In this document: positions 19,672 to 29,663 of the stretch, one piece after another
Layout: each line of letters starts with the position of its first letter
Position numbering within the stretch: the first letter of the stretch is position 1
Source of the DNA: Bartonella ancashensis
GTDB taxonomy: Bacteria > Pseudomonadota > Alphaproteobacteria > Rhizobiales > Rhizobiaceae
DNA: 64,000 nt
Direction of reading: 5' to 3'
NCBI RefSeq assembly: GCF_001281405.1
Contig: NZ_CP010401.1
Location: 954,001 to 1,018,000 of the forward strand
The notes under the pieces: model-generated
Database searches by the model: none
The model's input: only the letters and a program-made list of their open reading frames with translations
What the model was told of the DNA's origin: nothing
Program-made: the position numbers and the translations under genes

Positions 19672-21498
19672 ATGTGCGGAATTATTGGAGTCCTTGGGAA
19701 CAAGCCTGTTGCATCGCGTCTTATTGAAGGTTTGAAGCGCCTTGAATATAGAGGGTATGATTCATCTGGTTTAGCGATGCTGCATGATGGAGATCTTCAT
19801 CGAGTCCGGGCTGAAGGGAAGATTGTTAATTTAGAAGAAAAATTAAAATTAATTCCCTTGGAAGGGAATGTAGGGATTGGTCATACACGTTGGGCTACAC
19901 ATGGGGCAGCTGTGGAACGAAATGCCCATCCTCATATGACTAAACAGCTCGCAGTTGTTCATAATGGTATTGTTGAGAATTTTGCAGAATTGCGAAGGGA
20001 ATTAATTGAAGATGGCTATGTTTTTGAAACAGAAACCGATACGGAAGTTATTGCTTATCTAATTACGCATTCTCTAAAATTAGGTCTTTCGCCACGGGAC
20101 GCGACATATACAAGTTGTAAGAGATTGCGAGGTAGTTTTGCTATTGCCCTTATTTTTGAAGGGAAAGAAGATTTGATGATAGCTGTTCGTTCTGGGCCTC
20201 CCTTAGCGATTGGTTATGGTGAAGGAGAGTTTTTTATAGGGTCAGATGCAGTGGCTTTATCCTCATTTACGGATCGTATAAGCTATATGGAAGATGGTGA
20301 TCTTGCGGTCATTATGCATGAAGGAGTAACAATTTACGATGCAAATAATCAGTTAGTAAAACGTCCTGTTACGACATCATTGTTTGATGGAGCGCTACTT
20401 GTCTCTAAAGGAGGGCACCGTCATTTTATGCGTAAAGAAATATTTGAACAACCTGAAGTTATTTCTCATACGTTGGCACGTTATCTCGATCTTGAAAATC
20501 ATACAGTTCGTCTATGTGAAAATTTTATAAATTGGAAAAATATTAATCGATTATTGTTTGCAAGTTGTGGAACAGCTTATTATTCAACGCTTGTTGCACG
20601 TTACTGGTTTGAAAATTTTGCTTCTTTAAGTGTTGATAATGATGTGGCTTCTGAATTTCGTTATAGGGAACCGCCTATAGCGAGTGATGCATTATCGGTA
20701 TTTGTCTCTCAGTCCGGAGAAACAGCAGATACGTTGGCGTCTTTGCGTTATTGTAAGGATTTGGGTATGAAAACGGCAACGATTGTCAATGCTATGCAAT
20801 CAACGATGGCAAGAGAGGCTGATTTTGTTTTTCCAATATTGGCAGGGCCAGAAATTGGTGTTGCATCAACAAAAGCTTTTATGTGTCAGTTATTAACGCT
20901 TGCTTCAATTGCACTTTATGCAGCAAAACAACGAGGATTTCTTCCAGAGATAGTAGAACAGCAATTTGTCCAGCAATTAGTCAAAGTACCTAAAATTTTA
21001 AATGAAGTTTTAAAACTGGATGAAAAAATTAAGAAAATTTGTCGTGATTTGGTTAGTGCAAAAACTGTTCTATATCTCGGACGTGGTACTTCTTATCCAA
21101 TTGCTTTAGAAGGGGCACTAAAACTAAAAGAGTTATCTTATATTCATGCAGAAGGTTATGCGGCGGGTGAATTAAAACACGGACCGATTGCATTAATTGA
21201 TAAGGAAACTCCAGTTATCATCGTTGCTCCTTATGATAAATGGTTTGAAAAGACTTGTTCTAATATGCAGGAAGTCGCTGCACGTAATGGCCGGATCATT
21301 TTAATAACTGATAAAAGAGGGGGGGAGGCAGCATGTCTTGATTCTATAACAACGGTTATATTGCCAGAGATTCCAGAATTTATCGCGCCTATCATTTACA
21401 CTTTACCTGTACAATTAATTGCTTACCATACGGCTGTTTTGTTGGGTACAGACGTTGATCAACCACGCAATTTAGCAAAATCAGTAACTGTTGAATAA
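19672..21498 (+). CDS. glmS: Glutamine-fructose-6-phosphate aminotransferase (isomerising)
   Basis: GlmS makes glucosamine-6-phosphate from fructose-6-phosphate and glutamine, the entry step to amino sugars. The N-terminal glutaminase domain begins 'MCGIIGVLG', with Cys2 as the nucleophile after Met removal, and continues with 'RLEYRGYDSSG' and 'GHTRWATHG'. The C-terminal half has two SIS sugar-isomerase domains ('SCGTAYYS', 'SQSGETADT', 'GRGTSYPIALEGALKLKE') and ends 'PRNLAKSVTVE', the invariant terminal motif. The 608-residue length is standard. The 156-base leader shows no glmS-ribozyme-like structure, as expected outside Gram-positives. Confidence 0.97.
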   Translation: MCGIIGVLGNKPVASRLIEGLKRLEYRGYDSSGLAMLHDGDLHRVRAEGKIVNLEEKLKLIPLEGNVGIGHTRWATHGAAVERNAHPHMTKQLAVVHNGIVENFAELRRELIEDGYVFETETDTEVIAYLITHSLKLGLSPRDATYTSCKRLRGSFAIALIFEGKEDLMIAVRSGPPLAIGYGEGEFFIGSDAVALSSFTDRISYMEDGDLAVIMHEGVTIYDANNQLVKRPVTTSLFDGALLVSKGGHRHFMRKEIFEQPEVISHTLARYLDLENHTVRLCENFINWKNINRLLFASCGTAYYSTLVARYWFENFASLSVDNDVASEFRYREPPIASDALSVFVSQSGETADTLASLRYCKDLGMKTATIVNAMQSTMAREADFVFPILAGPEIGVASTKAFMCQLLTLASIALYAAKQRGFLPEIVEQQFVQQLVKVPKILNEVLKLDEKIKKICRDLVSAKTVLYLGRGTSYPIALEGALKLKELSYIHAEGYAAGELKHGPIALIDKETPVIIVAPYDKWFEKTCSNMQEVAARNGRIILITDKRGGEAACLDSITTVILPEIPEFIAPIIYTLPVQLIAYHTAVLLGTDVDQPRNLAKSVTVE

Positions 21499-21723
21499 AT
21501 GTTTTTTAAAATTTTTTGAAAAAAGAGTTGTAAAAAAGTGCGCTCATTGGAAAAATCGTTGTTCCATTTAAGAAATTATTTTTATTTGAAATGCATCATT
21601 AAGGCGATGAATATGAGCGTTGTTTTTACTAAAGGCGGATGAGTAATTTTCAGTAACATCTACTCTTTGTACTGTTTTTACGAGTCATTTTAGTAAAATA
21701 TCTTTATGTGCTTTTTTGAGGTG

Positions 21724-23835
21724 TCATCCTGCGCGTAAAAGTTGAAGGGCTTCGTTGTGTCCAAAAAGGTGCAAGAGAAGACGTAGGGCTTTTCCTTGTT
21801 TCGAAAAAAGACCGGCATCATGTTGTAAAAACAGACGCACATCCCTTCTTGCCATTGATAAAAGATCACCATGCACTGCAAGATTTGCTATGTGAAATTC
21901 AGGTAATCCGGATTGTCGTGTTCCTAATAATTCGCCTTCACCCCGTAGACACAAATCTTTTTCAGCAATTTTAAAACCATCTTCTGTGTTACGCATGATA
22001 TTAAGACGTGCTGCTGCCATTTTGGTTAGTGGAGTTTTGTAGAGCAAGACACAAGAGGATTTTTTATTTCCACGTCCAACGCGTCCGCGTAATTGGTGTA
22101 ATTGTGCAAGTCCAAAATGTTCCGCATGTTCAATGACAATGATTGAAGCATCAGGGATGTCTACTCCTACTTCAATAACAGTGGTTGCAACTAAAATACG
22201 TATTTCGCCACATTTAAAAGAGGCCATTACAGCTTTCTTTTTATCAGCAGGCATTTTGCCGTGCATCATGCCAACGTAATCTCCAAATTCTTTATGCAAG
22301 ATAGCAAAACGACTTTCAATTGAGGTTAATTGGAGAGTTGTGGATTCTTCTACCAAAGGACAAATCCAATAGAGTCTTTCACCTTTTTCCAAAGCATTTG
22401 AAATTCGCTCTATGAGTTCAGAAATTTTTTCCAAAGGGAAAGTTACTGTGGTAATTGGTTGTCGTCCAAAGGGTTTTTCTGTGATTTTGGATACGTCCAT
22501 ATCACCAAAAGTTGTTAGTATTAGAGTACGTGGTATAGGTGTTGCGGTCATAACCAATATATCGGGGATATGGCCTTTTTCCGCGAGGGTGAGACGCTGT
22601 TGCACACCAAAACGATGTTGTTCATCAATTATAGCTAATGAAAGGTTATGATAAGTAACAGCTTTTTGTATTAGGGCATGGGTTCCTATAATGATGGAGC
22701 TTTGTCCTGACGCAATTTCATTTAAAATATTCGCACGTAATTTTCCTTTTTCCTGTCCGGTTAGTAGGGTGGTTTGCAAGCCTATTTTCTTGGCGAGAGG
22801 TGCAATTGTAGTCAAATGCTGTCGAGCTAAAACTTCTGTTGGAACCATTAAAGCTGACTGTCCAAAATTTTCAGCAATTTGTGCCATTGCCATTAATGCT
22901 ACAATGGTTTTTCCTGTTCCAACATCACCTTGAAGAAGTCTTAACATGGGTTCAGATGAAGCTAAGTCGTTTTCAATTTCTCTTATTGCGTTTTGTTGTC
23001 CATTTGTTAGTTGGAATGGCAAAATTTTGATTAGTTTTTTAGTATAGGTCCCTGTTGGTGGACGAGAAATACCCGGGAGAGATTTCGTTTTTAGGCGCAC
23101 AAGAGCAAGGGCTAGTTGACTGGAAAGAAATTCATCATAAACAAGGCGTTTATAGGCCGTGCTTTCCAAATTTATATCACAAGGGTCTATAGGAGAGTGG
23201 ATGCGGTGTAGAGCAACAGAAAACGAAGAAAAATTTTGTTGTTTTTTTGTATCTTCATTAATCCATTCTGGTAAAAGAGGGACATGGTCAAGAGCATTTT
23301 TTATTGCAGATCTCAATGTTTTTGCTGACAATCCAGAAGTAGAAGGGTAGATGGGCTCGATGAGAGGTATGTTAGTTAATGGTTCATCACTAAAAATCAC
23401 ATGATCAGGGTGAGCCATGGATAATTGTCCATTAAATCGCTCGACTTTACCGGATACAATGATTGTCTTTCCCTCAGGGAATCTTTTTTCTAGCCAAGAG
23501 CGCTTAGCGTGAAAAAAAAGCAAGATTATTATACCTGTTTTGTCATGACAGATGATGCGATAGGGTGATCTGCTATGCTTGCTCGGTGGTGGTTGATGTT
23601 GGTCGATGATAATCTCAAGAGTAACAATCGTTCCTTCTTTTGCAGAGGCAATGTTTGGTCTTGCTCTGCGGTCTACAACGGTATGGGGCATCAACTGAAG
23701 TAAGTTAATAAGCTTAAGTTCGTGTTGTGCAGGGTTAATATTTAAAACTTTAGCAAATAGTGAACATGTTTTTGGATTGAGACCCGGAAGGGTGTGAATG
23801 GGAGACAAAAGAGGAAGGATAAGGTTTAAACACAT
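21724..23835 (-). CDS. recG: ATP-dependent DNA helicase RecG
   Basis: RecG remodels stalled replication forks and branch-migrates recombination intermediates. The 703-residue protein has an N-terminal wedge/OB domain, then helicase motifs: 'GDVGTGKT' near residue 300 (Walker A), 'DEQH' near residue 401 (the RecG-specific box II), 'TATPIPRTL' (motif III), and 'QLRGRVGRG' (motif VI). 'GSRQSG'-like 'GTRQSGLPEF' near the C terminus is also typical. I chose ATG 23835; a TTG five codons upstream is also open. It is divergent from dnaE across a 370-base gap. The usual neighbours sdhE and mfd are absent. Confidence 0.95.
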   Translation of the reverse strand: MCLNLILPLLSPIHTLPGLNPKTCSLFAKVLNINPAQHELKLINLLQLMPHTVVDRRARPNIASAKEGTIVTLEIIIDQHQPPPSKHSRSPYRIICHDKTGIIILLFFHAKRSWLEKRFPEGKTIIVSGKVERFNGQLSMAHPDHVIFSDEPLTNIPLIEPIYPSTSGLSAKTLRSAIKNALDHVPLLPEWINEDTKKQQNFSSFSVALHRIHSPIDPCDINLESTAYKRLVYDEFLSSQLALALVRLKTKSLPGISRPPTGTYTKKLIKILPFQLTNGQQNAIREIENDLASSEPMLRLLQGDVGTGKTIVALMAMAQIAENFGQSALMVPTEVLARQHLTTIAPLAKKIGLQTTLLTGQEKGKLRANILNEIASGQSSIIIGTHALIQKAVTYHNLSLAIIDEQHRFGVQQRLTLAEKGHIPDILVMTATPIPRTLILTTFGDMDVSKITEKPFGRQPITTVTFPLEKISELIERISNALEKGERLYWICPLVEESTTLQLTSIESRFAILHKEFGDYVGMMHGKMPADKKKAVMASFKCGEIRILVATTVIEVGVDIPDASIIVIEHAEHFGLAQLHQLRGRVGRGNKKSSCVLLYKTPLTKMAAARLNIMRNTEDGFKIAEKDLCLRGEGELLGTRQSGLPEFHIANLAVHGDLLSMARRDVRLFLQHDAGLFSKQGKALRLLLHLFGHNEALQLLRAG

Positions 23836-24202
23836 AGGGGAAAATCTCAATTGTGTTTTTTATTTTTCAGTTTTTTAGGCACTGAATGATGAATCATTTA
23901 AGATGCAAAAAGGATATCACACCATTCACACCGTATTTAAATTTACGTTTCACAAGAAATCACAGGTAGCAAAAATAGATATTAATATAAATAGCTGCTA
24001 TTACTATTAGTATTGTTTCTAGATGTTTTTATGTGAATATCTTGAACATAGCTCATGAATAAAGCTAGAATGTATCATCGGATGTGTAATGATACCCAAG
24101 TTACGTAAAATTTTATATAGGTAATGTATAAAAGTTTTTGCTTAAGAGGATTATAGATTCCGATTGTAATTTGGTTTTTATTTCGGGGCAGGAAATTGTA
24201 GA
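23836..24202. other. Intergenic region between divergent recG and dnaE
   Basis: About 370 AT-rich bases should hold the promoters of both genes. No open frame of note is seen. A purine-rich AGGAAA at 24190-24195 just before the right end is a plausible ribosome-binding site for the GTG at 24203. Confidence 0.45.
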
Positions 24203-27200
24203 GTGCTAAAAAAAAGAGCAACATAACCAGTAAAAATAAACAATTTCCTCGGTTTATTCATCTGAGGGTACATTCGGCTTATTCGCTTCTTGAAGGAGCT
24301 TTAAGAACGGAGCAGATTGTTCAATATGCGGTTTCTGATTATGCTCCGGCGATAGCTATTACAGACACGAATAATTTATTTGGTGCATTAGAATTTTCTC
24401 AATATTGTTTTTCTCATGGTATTCAACCCCTCATTGGATGCCAACTTGCTGTTGATTTTGACGATAACGACGATTATTCACGTTTGACAGATAAATACAG
24501 ATATCCTTCAGATTTTTCTTCTATTGTTCTTTTTGCTGCCAGTGATGTAGGTTATGCTCATTTGGTGCGTCTCGTGAGCCGTGCTTATCTTGATAAACGT
24601 GATACTGATCCTCCCCACATAAGAGCTGATTGGTTGTTATCACATAATGAGGGGATAATTGCTTTGACTGGCGGTCCAGGTGGCCCGATTAATTTATCCT
24701 TAGAACAAGATAAAAGAGGATGGGCTGTTCAGTGTTTAACGAATTTGAAGAAAATTTTTGATAATCGCCTATATATCGAATTGCAACGTCATGGTTCTTA
24801 CAATAAAAAAGTTGAGTGTGAGCTTATCGATTTAGCTTATGAACATGAAATACCTCTTGTTGCAACAAACGAATCCTTTTTTCTTGATAAAAAATGCTAT
24901 GAGGCTCATGACGCATTAATGGCTGTTGCTGAAGGGCAGGTCGTTTCTAATCCAGACCGTAAACGTGTGACGCCAGATCATTATTTAAAATCACAAGATG
25001 AAATGGTTGTGTTGTTTTCTGATCTTCCAGAGGCTTTAGAAAATAGCGTTGAGATTGCGTTGCGTTGTCATGCTTTCACTCCTGTTCGCCAACCAATTCT
25101 ACCTCGTTTTACAGAAAGAACTGAAGATTCAAGTTCCGCTTTAAAAGAAGAGGATAATGAATTGTTAAAACAGGCTAAAAATGGCTTAAAAGTACGTATT
25201 GAAACAATAGGCTTAGCTCCAGGATATACGATTTTAGATTATGAGAAGCGGCTTGATTACGAACTTTCAATTATTATGCGCATGCAGTTTTCTGGTTATT
25301 TTCTTATAGTTTCTGATTTTATAAAGTGGGCAAAATCTCGTGATATTCCTGTTGGTCCAGGTCGTGGTTCTGGGGCTGGTTCACTTGTTGCTTATGCTTT
25401 AACTATTACTGATGTTGATCCGTTACGTTTTTCTCTCTTATTTGAACGTTTTTTGAATCCGGATCGTGTTTCGATGCCAGATTTTGATATTGATTTTTGT
25501 CAAGATCGACGTGAAGAGGTTATTCGTTATGTGCAAGAAAAATACGGTTATGATCAGGTAGCTCAAATTATTACATTTGGTAAATTGCAAGCACGTGCAG
25601 TATTACGTGATGTCGGTAGAGTTTTAGAAATTCCCTATCGTCAAGTAGATTATTTGACGAGGTTGGTTCCTGCTGTACCTGGAAACAATGTTGAATTAGC
25701 ACAAGCTATTAAAGATGAACCAAAATTTAAGGAAGAGGCAAAAAAAGACCCTACTATAGGTCGTATGTTAGATATAGCCTTACAGCTTGAAGGTCTTTAT
25801 CGCCACGCGTCGACGCATGCCGCAGGTATTGTGATTGGTGATAGACCTTTATCCGAGATTGTGCCGATGTATCGCGATCCACGCTCTGATATGCCTGTAA
25901 CTCAATTTAATATGAAATATGTTGAGAAAGCTGGGCTAGTAAAATTCGATTTTCTTGGTTTAAAAACACTTACTGTTCTAAAAATGGCTGTCGATTTTGT
26001 TGCACGAAAGAACATAAAAATCGATTTATCTCATATTTCTTTCGATGATCAAACTACCTATGCCATGTTAGCACGTGGTGAGACTGTTGGTGTATTTCAA
26101 GTTGAAAGTGCTGGTATGCGCAAGGCACTTATTGGTATGAAACCAGATCGTATTGAAGATATTATTGCGCTTGTAGCACTTTATCGTCCTGGTCCGATGG
26201 AACATATTCCAGTGTATAATGCCTGCAAACATGGAAAGGAAGAGATTGCCTCTATTCATCCTAAAATAGATTATTTGATTAAAGAAACTCAAGGCGTCAT
26301 TATTTACCAAGAACAAGTAATGCAAATAGCTCAAGAACTTTCTGGTTATTCTCTTGGAGAAGCAGATTTGCTGCGTCGAGCTATGGGAAAAAAATCCGTG
26401 AAGAGATGCAAAAACAGCGAGTACGTTTTTGTAAGCGGAGCCGTTAAGAGTGGGATTGATGAAGAGCAAGCGGATGTCATATTTGATCTCTTAGCAAAAT
26501 TTGCAGATTATGGTTTTAATAAATCGCATGCTGCTGCATACGCGATTTTATCCTACCAAACAGCTTACATGAAAGCACATTATCCAGTTGAATTTTTAGC
26601 AGCTTCTATGACATATGATATGACAAACACTGATAAATTAAATGATTTTCGGTGCGAAGCATTAAGGCTAGGAATTGAAGTTGTTAAACCTTGCGTGCAA
26701 ACGTCTCATCGTGTTTTTGAAGTGGGAGAAAATTGTATTTATTATTCTTTGGCTGCTATTAAAGGTGTCGGTGATTCAGTAGTTGATCATATTGTGGCTT
26801 GCCGTGGGGGCAAGCCTTTTAAAGATTTAGAAGATTTTTGTGAACGCATTGATCCTCGCATTGTCAATAAGCGTGCGATGGAAGGGTTGGTCTATTCTGG
26901 AGCTTTGGATTGTTTTGGTATTGCGCGAGAAGTTTTACTAGCAAATCTTGGAATGTTGAGTGCGCGCGCTGTTCGTATTTGTGATAATAATTTTAGTGGT
27001 CAGACTGATATATTTGAAATGGTGGATGGTCCGAAGGAACCATTTATTTTGACGCAAGCACCGGCTTGGTCTTTGGCAGAAAGAATGTACAATGAATTTC
27101 AGGTTATAGGTTTTTATTTTTCCGCCCATCCTCTAGATGAGTATCAAACAATTCTTGCTAAAAAACGTGTTCAGACTTGGAGTAGTTTTGCCAGTGCGGT

Positions 27201-27693
27201 TAGGGGTGGTGCAACTGCTGCTCGACTTTCTGGAACTGTTTTAGCAAAGCAAATTCGCAAAACAAAGTCCGGAAAAAGGATGGGTATTATTCAATTTTCT
27301 GATATAAGTGGGCAATATGAAGCTGTAATATTTTCTGAAGGTCTTGCTCTATATGATGACATTCTACAACCTGGAAAATCTTTTGTCATTACAGTGAGTG
27401 CAGAGAATCGATCTGAGGGAATAAGCCTACGTATTGAAGCAGTTCAGTCCTTAGAAGAAGAGGCTGTACAAGATCATAAGGTGATGCGTCTCTTTATAAA
27501 AACAGTTGATGTTATTGCGCAAATTGAGAAAAATCTAAGTTTAGGCGGTAATGGAGAGGTAAGAATTATTTTAATACAAGAATATAAATCACAAGAAATT
27601 GAGATTGTACTTCCTGAGCGATATAAGGTGAATCTTCGCGTAGCACATTCTATGAAAATACTCCATGGTGTTCTTGATGTAGAGTTGAGCTAG
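24203..27693 (+). CDS. dnaE: DNA polymerase III alpha subunit, start interrupted by an A-tract frameshift
   Basis: DnaE is the replicative polymerase. From 24241 the frame encodes the PHP domain start ('FIHLRVHSAYSLLEGAL'), later 'PGRGSGAGSLVAYAL', catalytic aspartates in 'MPDFDIDFC' (about residues 427-431), 'HASTHAAGIVIG', 'GYGFNKSH'-type 'DYGFNKSHAAAYA' and a C-terminal OB fold. The frame closes upstream at TAG 24199-24201 with no ATG, GTG or TTG before the PHP motif. GTG 24203, with AGGAAA ahead, becomes the start if the A-tract 24208-24215 is read as nine instead of eight, giving 1163 residues, the normal length. Residues about 732-743 are out of frame between 26395 and 26430. The first in-frame standard start otherwise is TTG 24484, which would delete most of the PHP motif. 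Confidence 0.9.
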
Positions 27694-27759
27694 TTAAGTA
27701 ATGGTGAAATCACGTCTACATCCTGGATATTTCTAATACTTAATAAGAACGAAGACTAG

Positions 27760-27788
27760 CAAGTTATACGCATCTACTTGTATTTTTT
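27760..27788 (+). terminator. Weak intrinsic terminator after dnaE
   Basis: CAAGT at 27760-27764 pairs with ACTTG at 27776-27780 and is followed by TATTTTTTAT. The stem is only five base pairs, so this is tentative. It lies between the convergent dnaE and FAD monooxygenase genes. Confidence 0.3.
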
Positions 27789-27823
27789 ATAGAACAATCA
27801 ATGTCATTTAAACCATGTGATTT

Positions 27824-29083
27824 TTAACGCTTATTAGTTTGTGTGATATAGCTTTTTGTTAAGTTTATAGCATCGTAAGTGTAGAGCCAATCAAGGTCGG
27901 AGATAATATTTTCTGCTGTCCGGATTTTCATCATAAAGTTACGTGCAATCGCTAAAGGACCAGAGGCATGATAGACTAGTTTATTGAAGTTTACTTGTTT
28001 TTTTATGGCTGCAATGCGGGGTCTACGTATTTTTTCATAAAGTGAGACTGCTCTTTGTAGTGAAAGGTTACTGGCAGAAATAGTTTCTGCCAGTGTAGCT
28101 GCGTCTTCTATTGCCATAGAAGAGCCCTGTGCCGCAAAAGGTAAGGCTGCATGAGCGCAGTCGCCAACAAATACTTGGTTTTCCAGACCTAAAAATCTAT
28201 CTTGTTTCATTTGAAACAGTGGCCAATATCTCCAGTCATCAATATGGTCAATTAATTGAAGAATTTTAGGATTCCATTTACTGAAGAGGGATTTTAACTC
28301 ATTTTTTTCTCCCTTTAAATTCCATTTTTTTTCAGAATTTTCTCCATAAGTAATAGCAACAATATTAAAAGTTTTTTCTGGCTGAATAGGATAAATAACA
28401 AGATGATTGTTAGACCCTAACCAAGCGGTAATCGTTTTTGTGCTTTGTAGTAGAGGGTAGACATTTTGAGACAGATTATTAGAGGATATAGTTGCACGCC
28501 AGGCAATGAGACCACTAAAATCCGCTTTTTCGCAAAAAGGAGTTAATTGTCGTAATTTTGACCAAACACCGTCACATCCAATGAGAAGTGATGTCGTGTA
28601 AGGCTGATATTGTTGCTTTTGGGTGGAGTTTACCGTTTGTATTTCTATTACACTAGCACCGTTTATTGTAGCTTTCTTTGACGATATGAAAGCCTCTCCT
28701 ATTTTGCATGTGATAAGAGGGTGTTCAATAGCAGTCTCGTATAAAATTTTTTGTAAATCAGCTCGATGAATTGTAAGATAGGGGAATTTCCAGCGTTTTT
28801 CATAGCATTCAATAAGATCAATTTGTAAATGTGTCTTTAGTGATGTGCCATCTCTCAATTGAAGAAAATGGGGTTGAATACCTGCTTTAATTAATCTATC
28901 AAGAATTCCCCAGTGGGCAAGAATACGTGTTGCATTTGGAGTAACCTGAATGCCAGCGCCCGCAGTATCGATTTTTTTACGTTTTTCAATAACAATACTT
29001 TTAATCCCCTTGTGAGCAAGAGCTAAGGCAGAGCTCAGGCCAGCAATACCTGCACCAACAATAATGGGTGGATTATATTTCAT
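27824..29083 (-). CDS. FAD-dependent monooxygenase (salicylate hydroxylase-like)
   Basis: This 419-residue flavoprotein belongs to the aromatic hydroxylase (UbiH/PHBH-like) family, which uses NAD(P)H and oxygen to hydroxylate a substrate. Visible motifs are the FAD-binding 'VGAGIAGLSSALALAHKG' near residues 9-26, 'GCDGVWSKLR' (the DG motif) near the middle, and 'VFVGDCAHAALPFAAQGSSMAIEDA' (split here as GD then P-rich segment) for FAD ribityl contact. ATG 29083 gives a standard N terminus. The zf-CHCC gene ends just upstream, 15 bases away, a pairing that suggests one transcript. The substrate is unknown; ubiquinone synthesis or aromatic turnover are possibilities. Confidence 0.85.
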   Translation of the reverse strand: MKYNPPIIVGAGIAGLSSALALAHKGIKSIVIEKRKKIDTAGAGIQVTPNATRILAHWGILDRLIKAGIQPHFLQLRDGTSLKTHLQIDLIECYEKRWKFPYLTIHRADLQKILYETAIEHPLITCKIGEAFISSKKATINGASVIEIQTVNSTQKQQYQPYTTSLLIGCDGVWSKLRQLTPFCEKADFSGLIAWRATISSNNLSQNVYPLLQSTKTITAWLGSNNHLVIYPIQPEKTFNIVAITYGENSEKKWNLKGEKNELKSLFSKWNPKILQLIDHIDDWRYWPLFQMKQDRFLGLENQVFVGDCAHAALPFAAQGSSMAIEDAATLAETISASNLSLQRAVSLYEKIRRPRIAAIKKQVNFNKLVYHASGPLAIARNFMMKIRTAENIISDLDWLYTYDAINLTKSYITQTNKR

Positions 29084-29098
29084 ATTGAAAAGATGATA

Positions 29099-29353
29099 TT
29101 ATGAAACATTGCTACTGTCGCTGTGGTATGCACAGCCTATCGGATTTGTTTGGTCATGTTGTAATAAATTATTATAGCGGTAAAGTGTTGAACAATAAGG
29201 ACAAATTTTCTCATCAGCTGCTCCCATATCTATAAAAATATGGGGGTGATCAAACGGCTGCGTTGCGCCCACGCACATAAATTCCTTTACGCCGATTTCA
29301 ATTATTTTATAACCATTATCATTTTGGAAATGGGGGATATTGTGGTCAGCCAT
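29099..29353 (-). CDS. zf-CHCC zinc-finger domain protein (NDUFS6-like)
   Basis: The 84-residue protein carries the zf-CHCC pattern: Cys in 'FMCVGA', His in 'DHPHIFIDMG', and 'CPYC' near the C terminus, all expected to bind one zinc. The family is related to the NDUFS6 accessory subunit of mitochondrial complex I and is common in alphaproteobacteria. A complex I assembly or accessory role is plausible but unproven for the bacterial members. Its stop lies 15 bases ahead of the FAD monooxygenase start. Confidence 0.85.
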   Translation of the reverse strand: MADHNIPHFQNDNGYKIIEIGVKEFMCVGATQPFDHPHIFIDMGAADEKICPYCSTLYRYNNLLQHDQTNPIGCAYHSDSSNVS

Positions 29354-29488
29354 GATACATAAGTTCCAGATAAATTATTTAAATGCCATAGTTTAGATTA
29401 CATACTCTAACATTAGTTATGTTTGTAATGAAATTCACAAGAACACAAGCTTCTTTTTAAAATAATGTCGATTATATCATAACTGACG

Positions 29489-29635
29489 CTATATGCCTAT
29501 GTTTCGTAGTAACGGTAGTGGTGTGTTTTTATTTTTGAACGCTGCTAGTTTATAAGAACGAATACGCTCTAATTGCAAAAGATAACGAAGATCTTGCTGC
29601 TGAGAACATATATGTTTTTGTATGCTGGACGCCAC
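29489..29635 (-). CDS. Possible small protein of 48 residues, unrecognised
   Basis: Starting at GTG 29635 this short frame encodes a basic, helix-prone peptide with a heptad-like stretch 'QQQDLRYLLQLERIRSYKLA'. The amino-acid make-up looks more like protein than random AT-rich translation. It sits in a 310-base gap, 28 bases after the rnd stop on the same strand. There is no clear ribosome-binding site, so it may be a remnant of a lost gene; ppx is the usual gene at this place, but I see no match to it. Confidence 0.25.
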   Translation of the reverse strand: MASSIQKHICSQQQDLRYLLQLERIRSYKLAAFKNKNTPLPLLRNIGI

Positions 29636-29663
29636 ATACCATAATCATAATCGTTATAAGTTA

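Noticed and set aside
26068-26469. 133-codon minus-strand frame within dnaE
   Set aside because: Antisense to the polymerase coding sequence and with a Phe/Asn/His-rich composition typical of shadows.
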